A DNA stretch of 64,000 nt from contig JAJAGP010000211.1 in NCBI GenBank assembly GCA_025084515.1, positions 124,001-188,000 of the forward strand, given 5' to 3'. Shown here piece after piece: positions 12,640 to 23,055 of the stretch. This stretch comes from Ancistrus triradiatus (lineage: Eukaryota > Chordata > Actinopteri > Siluriformes > Loricariidae). Made by a program: the position numbers and the translations under genes. The number at the start of each line of letters is the position of its first letter. Position 1 is the first letter of the stretch. The notes below the pieces were generated by a model that saw nothing but the letters and a program-made list of their open reading frames with translations, was not told the origin of the DNA and did no database searches.

Positions 12640-13640
12640 CTTTCTTCAAGATTTTAGACTGCATCTGTGGGAATTTTTGCCCATTTATCGAAAAGAGCAG
12701 TTGTGAAGACAGACTGATGTTGAATGAGAGGGCCTGGCTCACAATCTCTGTTCTAGTTCATCCCAAAAGTGTTCGATGGGTTCTGTACAGGCCAATCAAC
12801 TTCTACACCAAACGCACCCAACCATGGATCTTTTTTCGTTCACTAGGGCACAGTCATGCTCGAACAGAAAATGGCCTTCCCCAAACTGTTCACACAAAGT
12901 TAGAAGCATACAATTGTCCAAAATGTCCTGGTATGCTAAAGCATTCAGATTCTCTTCACTGGATCTAAGGGGCCTACCCCTGAAAAACAACCCCAGAGCA
13001 TTATTCCTCCTGTACTAAACTTTTCAGTTGGCACAGTGCAGTTAGCCAGGTAACCTTCTCCTGGCATTCCTCAAACAGAAACTCAACCGTCAGACTACCA
13101 GACAGATATATTATCCCATTAAACAGTTTTAAAGTTATGATGAAGTTGACCGAGTCCAGATTGTCTTTGTGTGTACGTTTTATGTAATCGTTTTTAATAT
13201 CCACAGAACACATTTCCACTGCTCCAAAGTTCAGTGGTGGTGTGCTTTACACCACTCCATCCGACACTTAGCATTGTGCTTGGTGATATAAGGCTTGCAT
13301 GCAGCTGCTCAGCCAGGGAAACCCATGAGATGAAGCTCCTGGTGCATAGTTTTCGTGCTGATGTTAATGCCAGAGGAGGTTTGGAACTCGGCAGTTATTG
13401 AGTCATGAGTTATTGAGCGTTGGTGACATTTAAGCATGATTTTAACTCCGACTTGCTGTGGTTCCTAAGCGCTTCCCATTATTCAATAATACCACTCATA
13501 GTTGATCGGGGAATATCTAGAAGGGAAGAAATTTCATAAGCTGACTTGTTGTAATGGTGGCATCCTATTACAGCTTGAATTCAGTGAGCACTTTAGAACA
13601 AATTATTCTTTCACAAATGTTTGTTAAAGCAAACTACGTG
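12640..13640 (-). pseudogene. Tc1-like transposase remnant (family III)
   Basis: Minus-strand frames include LNALAYQDILDNCMLL and EQFGEGHFLFEHDCALV (12990-12796), the QHD region with the second catalytic Asp. Further on the strand lie WPA/NPIEH-like and C-terminal PTDAV-like segments toward 12650. The helix-turn-helix end is near 13550 (antisense of TACTG-ataggatgcc). Multiple frameshifts are present. Confidence 0.8.
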
Positions 13641-13737
13641 GCTAGGCTCTTGATTTTCTACACCTGTGGCAATGGGATTGTATGAAACACCTGAATTCAA
13701 AGATTAAGAAGTGTGTCTCAGTGTTTTTGTCCATATA

Positions 13738-15361
13738 CAGTGGTATGAAAAAGTTTGGGCACCCCTGATCATTTTCATGATTTTAGTTTATAAATCATTG
13801 GTTGTTCAGATCAGCAACTTGAGTTAAATATATCATATAGCAGATGAACACAGTGATATTTGAGAAGTGAAATGAAGTTTATAGGATTTACAGAAAGTGT
13901 GCAGTAATTATTCAAACAAAATTAGGCAGTGCAAACAAATAAATTTGGGCACCCCAACAGAAAAATTACAATCAATATATAGTACATCCTCCCTTTTGTA
14001 GAAATAAATGCTTCCTACAGTTCTTCCAGTCCTGGATTCTGTTGAAGGTGCTTTGGGACCATTCTTCTTTTAGAAACATCTTCCAGTTCAGTCAGGTTTG
14101 ATGGGTTTTTTCCGAGCATGGACAGCCCACATTTTCAGTAATATTCATGTCTGGGGACTGAGATGGCCATTCCAGAACGTTGTTTGTACTGGTTCCTCTG
14201 CTTGAATGCCTTAGTAGATTTTGAGCAGGGTTTGGGGTCGTTGGCCTCGGTGCAAACTTTGTCACTGATTCTGAACATTGTTCTCAAGAATCTGGAGATA
14301 TTAACTGGAATCCATGCGGCCCTCAAACTTTAACAAGATTCCTAGTACCGCCCTGCACTGGCCACACAAGTCCCACAGCATGATGGGAACCGCCCACCAA
14401 ATTTTACTGTGGGGTAGCAAGTGTTTTTGTCTTGGGATGCTGTGTTCTTTTTTTTTTCCTTTTTTTTCCCGCTCCTTGTTATGTCCAAAATAACTCAGTT
14501 TTAGTTTCATCAGTACACAAGCACTTTATTCCAAAATGAAGCTGGATTGTCCAAATGCTTTGCTGTAGCACACCTCAAGTGACTCTGGTTTGTTGGCGTG
14601 TCTGCGTGTCTGAAAAGGCTTCTTTCTGCATTACTCTCCCATACAGCCTCTCCTTGTGCAAAGTGCACTGTATAGTTGAACGATGAACAGTGACACCATC
14701 GGCAGCAAGATGAGGTTGTAGGTCTTTGGAGGGGGTCTGTGGCTTGATATGACTGTTCTCACCATCCTTCGCCTCTGCTATCTGAAGATTTTTCTTGGTC
14801 TGCCACTTCGGGAGTTCCTTAACTAGAAACTGTGCCTGTGGTTCTTCCATTGCCTCACTATGTTCCTCATAGTGGAAACTGACAGCTGAAATCTTCTGAG
14901 AGAAGCTTTTCCATTTCCCTGAACCATGATGTTTTGAACAACCTTTTGTTTTCAGGCCATTTGAGAGTTGTTTTGAGGCTCCCATGTTACCACTCTTCAG
15001 AGAAGATGCAAAGAGGAGAAAAACTTCCAATTGGCCACCTTAACACTTTCTCATAGTTGGATTCACTTGTGTATGTAGATCAAGGGTCAATGAGCTTACA
15101 AAACAAATTTTGTGTTCCAATAATTAGTGCTAAAGGTATTCAAATGACAAAGGTGCCCAAATTTATGCACCTACCTAATTTTGTTTGAATAATTACTGCA
15201 CACTTTCTGTAAAACCTATAAACTTAATTTCACTTCTCAAATATCACGGTGTTCATCTGCTATATGATATATTTACCTGAAATTGCTGAGCTGGACAACC
15301 AATGATTTATAAAGAAAATCATGAAAATTATCAGGGGTGCCCAAACTTTTTCATACGACTG
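13738..15361 (-). mobile_element. Tc1-like transposon, family IV, complete ends, nested
   Basis: Starts CAGTGGTATGAAAAAGTTTG at 13738 and ends ..actttttcatacgactg at 15361, flanked by TA (13736-13737) and TA (15362-15363). Inverted repeats of about 210 bp include GGGCACCCCTGATCATTTTC. Length is 1624 bp. It interrupts the terminal repeat of the family III element. Confidence 0.93.
14060..15030 (-). pseudogene. Tc1-like transposase remnant (family IV)
   Basis: Minus-strand pieces: 15030-14575 opens near MGASKQLSNGLKTKG and carries LHKERLYGRV, typical of the linker before the catalytic core. 14510-14301 covers the WTDE and Gly-rich region. 14326-14135 holds TEANDPKPCSKSTKAF, a damaged NDPKH motif. 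Frameshifts and stops separate them, so no complete protein is possible. Confidence 0.8.
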
Positions 15362-15368
15362 TAGTGTA

Positions 15369-15818
15369 CCCTCACATTACAGTTTAGTTTGAATATTAAT
15401 GAGTTCGAGACTAACAAAGCTAAAACAGCTTCATTGAAAATTCTGTATCAATCATTGCTGATGTGCATACACAGCCACCTAAAACAGATGTTTTATTAAC
15501 GTACTGGTGATACGGATCAATATCTGTTAAATTAATAAAATTTCACATTTCGGATGATGATGGAAACAGACTGTGGAGTAATTGTAACAGTTCCAGCTGC
15601 ATGCAGCAGAAGTGGCAGACAGGAACAGGACGGAAGTGCAGGCAAGTTTATTAAAGAATAAGCACAGAACGATGCACACAGGGCTTGACAAATAAATCAA
15701 AAGAACACCAACGAAAATGCAACCACAGCAGAAAAAGAGAAAAAACAATCAACTTTAATGTCGCACACCTTGCGTAGCACCACGCCTCAATTTATAGTGT
15801 GTGCATGCAAGTCATGGC

Positions 15819-15821
<3 letters not shown>
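15369..15821. other. Intron, nothing recognised
   Basis: Unique sequence with no exon or repeat seen. Confidence 0.4.

Positions 15822-15856
<35 letters not shown>
15822..15856. repeat. (CT)17 microsatellite
   Basis: Uninterrupted CT units, immediately upstream of the dispersed repeat at 15885. Confidence 0.97.
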
Positions 15857-15857
<1 letters not shown>

Positions 15858-15884
15858 ACACACATACGTTTGCTTGCTATTCTT

Positions 15885-16135
15885 GTGAGGGCTTTCCATT
15901 GACATGAATGACAATTAAGCATTACTGCAGCTAATTAATGATAGACCTACACCTTCCCTTAACTGCAACCTTAACATCAGTAACCGAAAGCAAATCTTTT
16001 GGCTTTTAGTTTTTCAAATAAAAGTTGTCATTTCTCTAAAATAGCAATTAAAGTAAAAGTGAAAATTCCAGGTATTCCTGTCATTGTAAAGACATTTGGT
16101 CCTCACAAGCATAGCAATACAAGGTAACAGACACA
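15885..16135. repeat. Dispersed repeat, copy 1 (ggtcctcacaa family)
   Basis: Shares the order of short words with 55495-55710: tttccattgacat / tttcctttggcat, ctgcagcta, aaagcaaatcttttggct, gtttttcaaa, catttggtcctcacaa. Both copies are flanked by CT/GA repeat on one side and CA repeat on the other. I recognise this as a common non-coding fish repeat but cannot name its class. Confidence 0.75.
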
Positions 16136-16138
16136 GAC

Positions 16139-16140
16139 AG

Positions 16141-16180
<40 letters not shown>

Positions 16181-16246
16181 CACACACACACACACACAAC
16201 ACACACACACACACAACACACACACAACACACACAACACACACAAC
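16139..16246. repeat. (GA)n followed by (CA)n microsatellite
   Basis: About 40 bp of GA units switch to CA units broken by ACAACACA steps. Frames on both strands are repeat translations. Confidence 0.96.
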
Positions 16247-16648
16247 ATGCGCGTGTTGGGGAAGCATCCATGGCAACGTCACATTTTCAAAGGCAGAGAC
16301 AGCTAGGTCTATCCTTATCCTTGCTATTTATGAATTTTTACAGCATACCTTCAATCTAATAAATAACGTTGTAAAATCTAGCACTTGGTTTTTCACACCA
16401 GCACATGTTGTGAATTTTTGTTCGTGTTTCGGGTTTCTACCAAGAACTTCCATTATTATGGCCCAAGCTACATATCCTTACACTCTTTTATATCTATGCA
16501 CTGCATTGTAAAGATAGACAGATTACTATTAAAACACCAACATTAACACTGATTTTGAATAGTACCCCCAGTGCACGTAAGAGAGTGTAGGAGTAGGTGT
16601 GTGCATGAGGTACGAAAGTACATACTCAGCCTTGAGTTATTGATCGCC
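16247..16648. other. Intron, nothing recognised
   Basis: Unique sequence. Confidence 0.35.
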
Positions 16649-16654
16649 TTTTTT

Positions 16655-16705
<51 letters not shown>
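16649..16705. repeat. Poly(T) tract, about 55 bp
   Basis: One C interrupts the run near 16656. There is no SINE or LINE body next to it that would make it a retroposon tail. Confidence 0.95.
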
Positions 16706-16810
16706 CCTTCAGGGCAAAGCCCCGTCCTCCCTCTCCTCCCCACTAATACAAAGCACGAACAGCACAGTTCCTGCTACGCAACTTATCCAAATATTGAAGA
16801 GAAAGCTTCT

Positions 16811-17369
16811 TTTTGCCTCTCCTTGCTCTCTCTCTCTTTCAACCCTCTCTATCTCTATCTCATCTCTCACTCTATCATCTCTCTCAACTCTCTCAACTCC
16901 TCCTCGTTCACTCAAGCTCTCTCACTCTCTCACTCCTTCCACCTCTCACTCTCACTCTCTCACTCTCCCGCTCTCACTGCACTCCCCTCACACTACTCAA
17001 CCACACTTCACTCAACACTCACTCCACACACTCACTCACACACTGCACTTTCACAACACTCACTCACACACCTCAACTCACACACTTCACTCACCACGTC
17101 ATTCACCGTCACAATCACATTTCTCTCACAACACCTATGCACTCACACACTCAACTCACACCCCCACTCTGTCACTACGTCACACACTCTCCCTCCCCCA
17201 ACTCACGTTCCCCGCCACTGCACTCACCCACCCCCTCTCCACTCACAATCCCTCCCTCCCCCCCTCCCTCCCCAGCCTCCCTCCCCGCCGCTCCTCCCGC
17301 CACTCCCTCCCCCCCTCCCATCCCCTACCACCCAACCCCCCACTCACCCCAAACACACACACACACACA

Positions 17370-17418
<49 letters not shown>
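16811..17418. repeat. Nearly G-free CT/CA-rich tract
   Basis: Over about 600 bp the plus strand is almost only C, T and A, grading from CTCT units through CACTCA units to a CCCTCCCTCCCC block (about 17245-17340) and a final (CA)n at 17353-17417. I count roughly 20 G bases. Long open frames exist here (306 codons on the plus strand) only because stop codons need particular A/G patterns. The peptides are Ser/Leu/His/Thr/Pro repeats. Confidence 0.93.
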
Positions 17419-17421
<3 letters not shown>

Positions 17422-17645
17422 CTCTACAGTCGGTAGTAATATTAGAATCTTTTCAACTTCCTTTCTACACCATGTTCTGGATGTCTACTAGAAACTGTAC
17501 CATGTGTAGATTTAACAATGAGGTTTACATTATACAAGTGATATAATTTTCAGTAGTTGTTCCTTTTCAGCATAAGAACGACTGCCACAGCTGGTATGTC
17601 GGCCACAGAGACACCAAAAAAAAGTTCAATAATTTAGTAATAATA

Positions 17646-18073
17646 CAGTACTGTGCAAAAACACTGTGCAAAAGATTCGTCACTCCATAATACCCTTTTC
17701 TATTGATCTCCATTCCAGTGTTTGTGAACTTTGTGATCTTGGCCTTTTCTCCCGGTTTCCCTTTAAAATAAAAAAAATTAAAAAGTGGTTTCTTGGCTGC
17801 TACACTTCCAAGAGGACCACTCCTGTCCTGATCAAGCTTCTTTCGACTGCAGACAGGTCACAACTTGGCATCCCAATGTAGCTTCAAGATGCTGATACTT
17901 GCCACTGTCTACAGTTGTAGTTTATTTATTTATTTATTTTTAATACGGTCTTCACATTTCCTGCATTTTTTGTATTCTAATAAAGACACCGAGGATGAAT
18001 TATATATTGTAAATATCCCATTGCTAAAACAATGGTATATCTAATGGTGGCCTAAGTGTTTTGCACAGTACTG
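17646..18073. mobile_element. MITE, family VI (CAGTACTGTGCAAAA), complete
   Basis: CAGTACTGTGCAAAA at 17646 is inverted at the right end (ttttgcacagtactg, to 18073). TA flanks both ends (17644-17645 and 18074-18075). It is 428 bp with no transposase. Interior words such as gtcctgatcaagctt, cttggcatcccaat and gatgctgatacttgcc recur in the copies at 34140, 39992 and 45690. The terminal repeat type and TA target place it with Tc1/mariner. Confidence 0.9.
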
Positions 18074-18075
18074 TA

Positions 18076-19005
18076 AAATGTGTCTTATTTGATTCCCCTC
18101 TTGGTGTATTACTTCTGATTTTTGGATATCAGAAGGCCAGTGTATAATATGATTGTTCTCCAAGGTTTCGACATGGATGTATCAATGAGAAATACCTAAA
18201 AAGCTCCACGACTGACGGCTTGCAAAAATAAATATACAAGTAAACAAAAGACCTTCTGGGAACTGGGAACATTCTGTTACCAGTAGGAGTAATTATAGAA
18301 AGTATTATTCATTTAAATTCATGATACTTTGGTCTTGAATCGATATTCTAGTAATTAAATATTTTGACTGATTACTTCATCATTGTTTTACTTTATTTGT
18401 CTGAATAAAGTTGAAAAAAAAAAAAAAACAGTATATAAAAGCAGGGACTTACTGCAAATGTATGTACAGAAACATGGACTCTTTAAAATGTAGGTTAAAT
18501 CCGGAGGTTTAGTTTAGTTGATTCTTAAAATCTATTATCATTTTTGTGACTTCTAGGTTCAGACAAACCTTGTGATATTCCTCTCTAACTGTGAAGTTCT
18601 GCTCTCTAGGGTGCAGAGCACCATTCTGGACACGACCCAGAAATGTGCGGTTGTTTACATAATGGTGTGTGAGCCATAGCCAATAACTGTGTAGAACAGC
18701 AATAAATTATCGTGTGCCCTGAAACTAATTTAAAGAATGTCAAAGCAATTAACATCATGTAGGTTAATTTGATCTCAATTAGCTCCATTAGCACTACAGG
18801 ATTTGTGCTACACTACAGTTTGTATGGTTCTTTTTTCACAAAACAATGAAACATACACTTTGCCTCCAATGATCTCAGGTCAGTAGTGTTTTTATCATTC
18901 CCTTTTTGTTGAGCGACCAGAATTCTGAACACTGTATTAATAATACAGCTAATAAAGACCTGTGTAATGATTTACATGGTACAACAGCAAAGTGCAATCA
19001 CTCAC
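18076..19005. other. ulk4 intron next to the 19191-19006 exon
   Basis: Apart from a short A run near 18416-18428 nothing was recognised. The downstream ulk4 exon was looked for here and not found. Confidence 0.4.
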
Positions 19006-19191
19006 CAGTCGTTTTAGAACACGGAGCAGCAGTCTCTGCTGTCTGGGCTCAGCATGTAGCTGCAGAGAGTGTGCCATGCTGAGCAGGTCTTCAGGATTCA
19101 AATGATCAGCTGCATCCCCTCCATACAGCTGAGCTAGCAGTGATAAGCACTGACTGGCCTCCTCATACACCTCACCATCACCACATGGCAG
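19006..19191 (-). CDS. ulk4: ulk4 exon, ARM/HEAT-repeat region (LAQLYGGDAADHLNPED)
   Basis: This 186-bp phase-0 exon encodes 62 residues. The acceptor is catctctcttctcag and the donor gtgagtga, both strong. The translation runs LPCGDGEVYEEASQCLSLLA, then QLYGGDAADHLNPEDLLSMA, then an Arg/Leu-rich end RLLLRVLKRL. It matches the ULK4 segment around ILVQLYGGENPDSLSPE and KLLLRILRRM. An open frame extends a few codons past both splice sites, but those residues have no counterpart and are intron. The next, probably last, ulk4 exon (ITSNEK-like) was searched for below 19005 and not seen. It may lie before position 1 or be too diverged for me to recognise. Confidence 0.94.
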
Positions 19192-20039
19192 CTGAGAAGA
19201 GAGATGTTCAGAAAACATATTTGAATGTTTGGCATTGCATTTTAGTTGTAGCTACAAGCAAAAAGGAATGTTTTTTATAGAAGGGTTTCCACGAACCTTG
19301 ACTGCACACCACAGAATTTAGACTAAATCATAACAAATAAGCTCAATGACCTTTAGCCCCAATATACTGCTTTTCCTTACTACTTTCTAAGGGAAATAAA
19401 TAAAACCATTATATGGATGATGCTACGTGATAATCAACACAAGCTATTTTACAACAATTGTTCTTATTAAATGCTTCCCTTTACACCAAACTGACATTTA
19501 ATTCAGTTTGCCTTAATTTAGTCAAGGTAATAAAAAATAATCACACTGACAGTCCTGAAAGGTCTGTCCAGCAAAGTATAGTGGTTGATGTGCTCCATGG
19601 CAGCTACTAAACCCGGTAATTTCCTGATTCTTTGAAGAAGAGTGTTTTTGGAATTGTGTAAAAATCACGTCATTAGGTGTAAGGTAGTAACTGTCCAGTC
19701 TTTCCTATAAAAATCAAGCATGTTTAATATCATCATAAATCGCAAGCCTTATGGAAACAGGGACATCTCTGGCTCCTCCCCAAAAGTTTAATAGTTGGAT
19801 ATGCAATATTCCAACTGAATGATACTCGGCAACAAAAACACTATAGATGTGTAGACGTCTTTAATAAATCTTTTCAGAACCTTTTCAAGTCATCTAGAAG
19901 TTTCAAAGTCATCTAATGTATGGTCAGCCTTAGTCACAAACTAGTCATTGATTTTGCAGACTGGGGATCCTGCATGGTCACTAATTGCAAGACTGCAACT
20001 AGATTCCTTTGACATTACTGAAAGAAGCACCCTTTGGAA

Positions 20040-20115
20040 AAAGAAAAAACTGGAAAAAACGCTCTCAGACCGTGAGAAACTAGATTCTCTGGTCTGATGA
20101 AAACATTGAACACAC
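20040..20115 (+). mobile_element. Tc1 family VIII fragment, sense
   Basis: The words gctctcagaccgtgag and gattctctggtctgatgaaa correspond to the Tc1 transposase segment before and at the WSDE motif, read on the plus strand. It abuts an opposite-strand piece of the same family at about 20120. Confidence 0.65.
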
Positions 20116-20770
20116 TAAATCCCAGATAGGTGGACTTCTGGAAGTTTCTACCATTTGCACACAGGATCTTCGGAGCTCAGCCAGAGTAGCCATTGGGTTC
20201 TTTGTCACCTCTCTTACCAAGGCCCTTCTCCCCTGATTACTTAGTGTGGTGGGTCAGCCAGTTAGAGTCCTGATTGTTCCAAACTTTTCCAAACATTTAA
20301 GAAATATGGAGGCCACTGTGCTCTTGGCAATTTTCAGTGCAGCAGATTTCTTTTGCAGCCTTCTCCAGATCTGTGCCTCCACACAATCCTGTCTCTAAGC
20401 TCTAAAGGCAGTTTAATCCTCCTCATGGCTTGGTTTTTGCTCTGATATGCAGTGTTAGCTGTAAGACCCTATATAGACAGGTATGTATCTTTCTAAATCA
20501 TGTTCAATCAACTGAATTTACCAGTGGACTCTAATCAAGGTGTAGAATCATCTCAAAGATGATCAAAACAAATGGGAGACCCCAGAGCTAAACCTCAAGT
20601 GTCATAGCAAAGGGTCTGAATAGATTTGTCCTTGTGAAATTTTAGTTTTTCCTTCTTACAAAATTAGCAAAAATACGATGTATTGAATGCAGAATGATGG
20701 GGTAAAACATTAATTTTGTATTATTTTAGCACAAGTCCACAACATAACAAAATGAAAAATAATGGACTTT
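20116..20770 (-). mobile_element. Tc1 family VIII, 5' half, inverted against its neighbour
   Basis: On the minus strand the sequence reads from the terminal region (gtaacata-type words near 20740) through ATG at about 20427 (MRRIKLPLELRDRIV), a helix-turn-helix remnant, and GRRALVREVTKNPMATLAEL around 20230-20170. It breaks off near 20120. The characteristic phrase agcaaagggtctgaata is at 20602-20618. Stops and indels are frequent. Confidence 0.78.
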
Positions 20771-21169
20771 CTGTATACACTGTATATAGACAAATATATA
20801 CATATATTCATATATATAGTAATGAAGATGAGTAACGAACTGACTTAAGATAGCTATCCTTACCAAAGTAAACTCCAAAATAATCTCCAGCAAGAGCTGT
20901 AGTGTGTGTGTATATGTGTGTGCATCACTGCTACAGAGAAAGCTCAATTTTAAAGATCAGACTATTGTTGGTATTGTTTATCACATTGTATTTTTCAATG
21001 GGATGTCTAAATCTAATGTGTAAACAAAAAACTAAGTTTAATTTGACATAGGAAGAATAATTTGCTTAAAAAGCAAGGATAAATGCGCTGCTTTACTGAT
21101 ATAGACATTAGTGTTCAAGCAGCTATAATTGGGGGAGTGTGGCAGAGAGCCTTAGAGATTGAAACATTC
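20771..21169. other. Intron, AT-rich, nothing recognised
   Basis: Includes short TATA-rich and GT-rich words only. Confidence 0.35.
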
Positions 21170-21760
21170 ATAGTTATGAGCTAAACATGTCTGTCAGGGG
21201 GGTGGTTTAGCGGTGGTGTACTCTCCCAAAGCAGCGCTACTCAGTGCCCCCAAAAGATAGACAAGCAGAGTCTTGAAACCATGGGGATTTTCCCTCCCAT
21301 TCCCCTTAAAGCCTGTGGAGAGAGCTCTGGGATCCCTTTTTCTTTCTCCAGTGCAGCCCGTTCATAGAAATCTAATCCCATGAGGCCATGGGGCAAGGAC
21401 TGGCCGCACCTAATCCTGCCCCCTTTTTGTGATGCCGCCGGCCACTCCAGAATGGGAGGAATGCTAAAGGCCTAAACAATGGCTCCCAAAGAGCGCCGCC
21501 TCTCTGCCCGGGATGAGGGGCGGAGAAGAGAGAGGGCCTCAGGCTGAAAAGGCCTTTGGTGTGTGTGCACGGGCTCACTGGCCCAGTATTGTTCACATGC
21601 CAACACAGAGTCAGAGCAGAACAAGAGTTAACACCTGCTTAGCCAGGCTCATAAAACCACCTTGTTTATTTAGCATAGCTAGTTGGTGCACCAGGGAAAT
21701 GGGGCAGAGGAGCCTAATGGGAATGGGTGGTTGAAAAGCGGGAAGGAATCAGAGAGATTA
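21170..21760. other. GC-richer unique block, possible conserved non-coding element
   Basis: This stretch is clearly richer in G and C than the surrounding intron, shares no words with the repeats of the window and has no splice-flanked coding frame. It holds compact motif-like words such as aaacaatggctc and gatgccgccggcc. Calling it regulatory is inference only. Confidence 0.25.
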
Positions 21761-22854
21761 GGGTGTGTTAATACCACTGTGTGCGCTGAATGGCTGATTG
21801 CAAGAGAAAAGAGAAAGAGAACCGCTAAGGCCTACGGGGACATGTAGCACTGCTGCCCTCTTATGACCTCTACGTGTGCACTGATGACTGACAATACTCC
21901 TCACGTTACTTTGCTCTAGCACATGCACAGTCACCAAGCCTTTCCGGAGCAATACATTCAAAGGCAGGAGTAATTTTAATGTAAAAAAAACCAAAACACT
22001 CTGCATCCTTCACCTCACTGCAGAAGAATTTAGTAGCATCACTTCCTATTTTGAGTAAGAAGTTCCTAATAATTGCTGAGAAGATTGGAAATGCTTGTAC
22101 CTTCATAACTGATAATATAGATGTTGAATTAAGTATAAAAACCTGCCAGTCCAAATTCTTTTCAGAGCTCTGTAATTCTGTAATATGTGGCATGCAGCCT
22201 TCAGAATTGACAGTACGCAGCCAAGCATATATCCTGAATTTAGCACCAGCACCAGCACAGGGTTTGCAATTACAGAATCATTCAGCCTCCCCTCCCTCAC
22301 ACATGGCCAATTGTGCCTGGTGGCACCAAACTCAGTCACTATGGTGGTGGGCTTGTGAACTGCCTGACCTGAGCACCAGCTGTAGAAGGATGTCATATAT
22401 AATGTTATTTGTTGCAAAGGTTAATAACACACGCTATTTTATAAGGAGTGGCCTAACCCTATAACAAAATGTTTAATTTTCTATGACAAAGTTTCAGTCC
22501 AAACTACCCAGTGTTTTTAATTGCACTTAACAGAGGACTTTAGTAATTTAGACATAGATATGTCTGCTTTTACAGACGCATACTGTAATTCCCCTTGTAT
22601 TGGAAAACATTTGGACCACAGCTTCATAAATAATACAGATATCATTACACAGAACATCCAACATCCACAGACTGTTTAGACACCTACAGCAATCACTAAA
22701 TGATGGATGAATGGAATAGTCTCCCAAAAACCTTCCATCAGACTCACAAGAAAGGAAAAACGTGACATATCAAATCGGCTGTAATAATGTCCCCAATTTT
22801 TGTCCTTATACCTGCATGTGCAATGATATCATTGGATTATATACAAATATATTG
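21761..22854. other. Intron, nothing recognised
   Basis: Two opposing open frames around 22051-22464 have no splice sites or family resemblance. Confidence 0.35.
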
Positions 22855-23055
22855 CAACCCCAAATCAGAAAAAGTTGGGACGTTATAGAAAACAACACAA
22901 AAGAAATATTTGTTAATAAACATCCTTTCCTGCATTTCAGACCTGAAACACATTCCAAAAAGTTAGGATGGTAAAGACTTCACCACTTTGTAAGGTGGCT
23001 TCTCACAGCACTTAAAAGATGTTTTGTCACTGAATATACCAAGTGATGAAGTCTT

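Larger units (their letters stand above)
12498..15366 (-). mobile_element. Tc1-like transposon, family III, split by a second Tc1
   Basis: The left end TAGTATATGGACAAAAATAC follows TA at 12496-12497. The right end runs ..tttttgtccatata up to 13737, and its last three bases GTG are found at 15364-15366, followed by TA. The 1624-bp element at 13738-15361 plus its TA duplication sits between them. Removing it restores CCATATAGTG-TA, the inverse of the family end CACTATATGGAC. Host-element length is therefore about 1243 bp. The transposase remnant is on the minus strand. Confidence 0.9.

Noticed and set aside
16571..17546. Open frames of 207, 250 and 306 codons on the plus strand
   Set aside because: Caused by the G-poor CT/CA tract. 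The peptides are Ser/Thr/His/Pro repeats with no splice or start context.
22051..22464. 137-codon plus-strand open frame as a gene
   Set aside because: Composition and residues look random. There is an overlapping frame on the other strand and no splice sites or homology that I recognise.
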